This document shows positions 61,620-64,000 of a DNA stretch of 64,000 nt, one piece after another. Made by a program: the position numbers and the translations under genes. Source of the stretch: Brenneria sp. hezel4-2-4 (lineage in GTDB: Bacteria > Pseudomonadota > Gammaproteobacteria > Enterobacterales > Enterobacteriaceae); the NCBI RefSeq assembly GCF_013155275.1, contig NZ_JABJXS010000006.1, positions 164,798 through 228,797 on the forward strand, in the 5' to 3' direction. The first letter of the stretch is position 1, and every line of letters starts with the position of its first letter. The notes below the pieces were generated by a model. That model ran no database searches. It saw only the letters and a program-made list of their open reading frames with translations, and was not told the DNA's origin.

Positions 61620-62443
61620 CATCGATAATGTTTTCGATCAAACCGCTGCGTCTGTTGCGCTATACCGCGGCGACGCTGCTGGCGCTGCTTTTTGCACTGC
61701 CGCTGATGCTGGCAGTAAGCGCGGCGTTGAAAACTCCGGCTGAGCTGATGGACGTATTGGCTCTCCCCGCCTCCTGGTATAGCGGCAACTTTTCCACTGG
61801 CTGGCATCAGATCAGCGGTAGCCTGTTTAATAGCATCAAGATCACCCTACCGGCGATTCTGTTGTCGGTACTGATAGGCTGTATCGCCGCCTTCCCCTTA
61901 TCGATGCTGCCAATAAAAAGCAGCCGCTGGATTTATCTGTTTTTACTAAGCGGCATGTTCGTGCCTTACCAGATTGTGCAAATCCCGGTATTTTTCATGA
62001 TGCGTCAACTCGGTCTGTATAACCAAATTGCCGGACTGTGGCTGGTGCATACTGCCTATGGCGTACCGATCTGCACATTTTTTATGCGCAATTTCTTTGC
62101 CACTGTCCCGCGTTCAATTTTTGAAGCGGCGCAGTTGGATGGCTGCGGACCGACCGGCTATTTTTTCAAGATCTTGCTACCGGCCTCCCTGTCGGGCATC
62201 GCCGCGCTGACCATAGTGCAAAGCCGCTCTATCTGGAACGATCTGCTGTTTGCCATGACGCTGACCAACAACGACAGCACCATGCCGGTAACCGCAAAGC
62301 TCAATGGTTTTGTCAGCGCCATTCAGGTGGATTACGGCGCACTGATGGCATCAGCGCTGATTTCAGTATTGCCGATACTGCTAGTGTTTCTCTGTTTCCA
62401 GAAAGCGTTCGTGCGGGGGTTACTGGGGGGCAATTCCAAATAA
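61616..62443 (+). CDS. CUT1-type ABC permease, MalG-like
   Basis: A 275-residue inner-membrane protein. ATG 61616 overlaps the upstream stop (ATGA), so this start is preferred over an in-frame one 26 codons earlier. The EAA loop is SIFEAAQLDGCGPTGYFFKILLP, and the typical SGMFVPYQIVQIPVFFMMRQLGLYNQ segment is present. It completes a binding protein, two permeases and ATPase set. Confidence 0.93.
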   Translation: MTSIMFSIKPLRLLRYTAATLLALLFALPLMLAVSAALKTPAELMDVLALPASWYSGNFSTGWHQISGSLFNSIKITLPAILLSVLIGCIAAFPLSMLPIKSSRWIYLFLLSGMFVPYQIVQIPVFFMMRQLGLYNQIAGLWLVHTAYGVPICTFFMRNFFATVPRSIFEAAQLDGCGPTGYFFKILLPASLSGIAALTIVQSRSIWNDLLFAMTLTNNDSTMPVTAKLNGFVSAIQVDYGALMASALISVLPILLVFLCFQKAFVRGLLGGNSK

Positions 62444-62627
62444 CCTCATTCCCTGAAGTTTTTTACCCGGACTATCAGCTTCTTGGTTATACCCTGTTCC
62501 ATAAAGCAGACGCCGGACGATGGAATAACACCTGTCGGAATATCATCAGATGAAAGTAATGAGGGGAAAATGCAATAACTTGGGTAAGCTTCCTTGCTTA
62601 AAAATCAAGATAGCCCTCCCGCATGAT

Positions 62628-62662
62628 GCGTGATTGCAGATGAAAACAGTCTGCAATCACGC
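62628..62662. repeat. 13-bp stem-loop flanked by direct repeats
   Basis: A perfect 13-bp inverted repeat (62628-62640 with 62650-62662), no T tract, between convergent operons. TGGGTAAGCTT occurs on both sides (62581-62591 and 62680-62690). Confidence 0.55.
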
Positions 62663-62706
62663 CTGAGAATCAAAGCGGGTGGGTAAGCTTGCGCTATCCC
62701 AACAAT

Positions 62707-63648
62707 TTATCGACTGATGGATTGTTGCAGGGCCTGGATTGAGGTCTCAATACCAGCCTCGACGGACATGGTCAGATCCTCCATTTCCAACGATACCCAG
62801 TCGTTATAGCCGGTCATGCTCAATACGGAAAAGAACTCCTTCCACCACAGTAAATCCTTGCCGCAGCCGACAGCCACATAGTTCCAGGTGCGGGTTTTTG
62901 ATTCGGTCACCGGCTGGTATTCCATCAATCCGTCAATATCGGCCAGACCTCTCTCGATACGCGCATCTTTCCCATGCACGTGGAAAACGGCCCCTTCCAG
63001 TTTTCGCGCTGCCGCAATAGGATCGGCTCCCATGGCGATCAGGTGCGACGGATCCAGATTCATGCCGATAATGTCGCCGACCGCATCGCGCAGCCGTAAC
63101 AATGTCGAGGGGTTGTAAACCAACTGGCATGGAAACTCTTCCAGAGCGATTTTCTCTACGCCATGTTGTTTTGCATGCTCGGCAAACTTCTTCCACCAGG
63201 GAATGGCAACTTCATTCCACTGATACTCGATCACGCCCGGCATGTAATCCGGCCAGGAAATCGTCGAGGTGATCCAGTTCGGAATTTTGTCATCGGGCCC
63301 GCCACCGGGCAGACCGCTCATCATGACTATTTTTTTCACCCCCAGCTTGCCAGCCAGCTCAACCGCCTTATAGCTGCTCGCGGTATGTGTTTCACCCAGC
63401 TTACCCGGCGCAAGCGGATTACCGGAACAGTTCAGCGCGGCAATTTCCATATCCCGCTTTTCCAGTTCCTTACGGAAAGCGGCAAGTTTTTCCGGAGACT
63501 CCAGCAATTCATTGGTTTTGACATGCGGGCACGATGCCCAGCCCCCCGCCGTCATTTCAACCCCGGTAAGACCATAGCCTTTCACCCGATCCAGCATCTC
63601 CGTGAAAGACAAATTCGCCAAAACGTCGGTACACAATGCAAGTTTCAT
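62707..63648 (-). CDS. Sugar phosphate isomerase/epimerase (AP endonuclease 2 TIM-barrel family)
   Basis: A 313-residue TIM-barrel protein. ATG 63648 has AAGGAT upstream; a TTG two codons earlier is unlikely. The metal-site pattern of the family is visible: Glu in KIALEEFPCQ, Asp and His in GMNLDPSHLI, His in VFHVHGKDARI, and Glu in VSLEMEDLTM. Related enzymes are inosose isomerases, hydroxypyruvate isomerase and tagatose epimerases. It is followed upstream on the same strand by an oxidoreductase, a common pairing in polyol catabolism. The substrate is unknown. Confidence 0.88.
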   Translation of the reverse strand: MKLALCTDVLANLSFTEMLDRVKGYGLTGVEMTAGGWASCPHVKTNELLESPEKLAAFRKELEKRDMEIAALNCSGNPLAPGKLGETHTASSYKAVELAGKLGVKKIVMMSGLPGGGPDDKIPNWITSTISWPDYMPGVIEYQWNEVAIPWWKKFAEHAKQHGVEKIALEEFPCQLVYNPSTLLRLRDAVGDIIGMNLDPSHLIAMGADPIAAARKLEGAVFHVHGKDARIERGLADIDGLMEYQPVTESKTRTWNYVAVGCGKDLLWWKEFFSVLSMTGYNDWVSLEMEDLTMSVEAGIETSIQALQQSISR

Positions 63649-63821
63649 AATCAATCCTTTATGCGATGAATCATGTTTACGTCTGGCAGACCTGAGTCAG
63701 CCAGGCTCTTGAACGAACAAAATGGTGTTATGTTTTTCAAACTGCCGATAAGTTCTTTCATTTCGACTACTACGGAAAATGCCCGGATTTGCCGGTGCGG
63801 AAAGAACGTTTCCTTTTGTTT

Positions 63822-64000
63822 TTATTCAAAATTCACCCAGGTTGAACCGTCATTGGCGGAACGTACGCAATTCTCAATCCAGCGCACCCCTTCCAGACCG
63901 GCATCGATATTGGGATAGATTAATTTCTCCAGCGTCGCGGTATCGCCCGTCCGTTTAGCGTGGATGGCGATGGCGCATTGCAGGTAGATATTCGCCCAGG
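63822..64000 (-). CDS. Gfo/Idh/MocA-family oxidoreductase (C-terminal fragment at window edge)
   Basis: Minus-strand frame reading from WANIYLQCAIAIHAKRTGDT through LIYPNIDAGLEGVRWIENCV to STWVNFE and a TAA stop at 63822. This is the typical C-terminal helix region of NAD-dependent sugar or inositol dehydrogenases. Only 59 residues are in the window, so the call rests on this tail. It lies 173 bp upstream of the isomerase on the same strand. Confidence 0.75.
   Translation of the reverse strand, partial: WANIYLQCAIAIHAKRTGDTATLEKLIYPNIDAGLEGVRWIENCVRSANDGSTWVNFE

Noticed and set aside
63673..63918. 81-codon plus-strand ORF
   Set aside because: It overlaps the oxidoreductase C-terminus on the other strand, whose translation is clearly protein-like.

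Overview
The window is chromosomal DNA from an enterobacterium of the order Enterobacterales. Almost every core protein aligns along its full length with the Escherichia coli gene as I remember it. The gene junctions differ from E. coli: creA lies directly beside arcA without creBCD, ettA joins serA, ruvX joins fbp, and queG joins ahpF. The sugar-uptake cassettes also suggest a plant-associated soft-rot type genome (Pectobacteriaceae, for example Pectobacterium, Brenneria or Dickeya). The genus is an inference. I see no rRNA, tRNA, CRISPR array, complete insertion sequence or prophage.

Layout. 1-10.5 kb: arcA (first three codons missing), creA, rob, gpmB, yjjX, then an inserted LacI regulator plus orphan sugar-binding protein, then trpR, slt and ettA. 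10.6-24.6 kb: an MDR oxidoreductase, serA, rpiA, argP, yggE, argO, mscS, the glycolytic run epd-pgk-fbaA, tktA and loiP. 24.6-25.7 kb: an AT-rich patch with a LuxR-type regulator where E. coli has speB. 25.7-33.8 kb: speA, metK, sprT, endA, rsmE, gshB, yqgE, ruvX. 33.9-50.5 kb: fbp, mpl, purA and the large leftward nnr-tsaE-amiB-mutL-miaA-hfq-hflX-hflK-hflC-yjeT series, then queG. 51-53.3 kb: ahpF and ahpC.

53.5-62.4 kb is an accessory cassette. Leftward it has a ROK regulator, an M81 (MlrC-like) protein, an M24 (creatinase/prolidase fold) protein and a CUT1 ABC ATPase. Divergently it has a solute-binding protein and two permeases. The transporter is complete and there is no glycosidase or sugar kinase, so the two hydrolase-fold proteins are the likely catabolic enzymes. 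The M24 protein lacks two expected metal-ligand aspartates. This is the best candidate in the window for an undescribed system.

62.7-64 kb holds a TIM-barrel sugar isomerase/epimerase and the C-terminus of a Gfo/Idh/MocA oxidoreductase, which runs off the window.

Several control sites are visible: a TrpR operator before trpR, a PurR box before purA, Met boxes before metK, a Cra site before epd, a palindrome before the ROK gene, two related inverted repeats between the LacI gene and its neighbour, and many intrinsic terminators. Three tandem copies of a palindromic repeat of about 71 bp separate hflC from yjeT.
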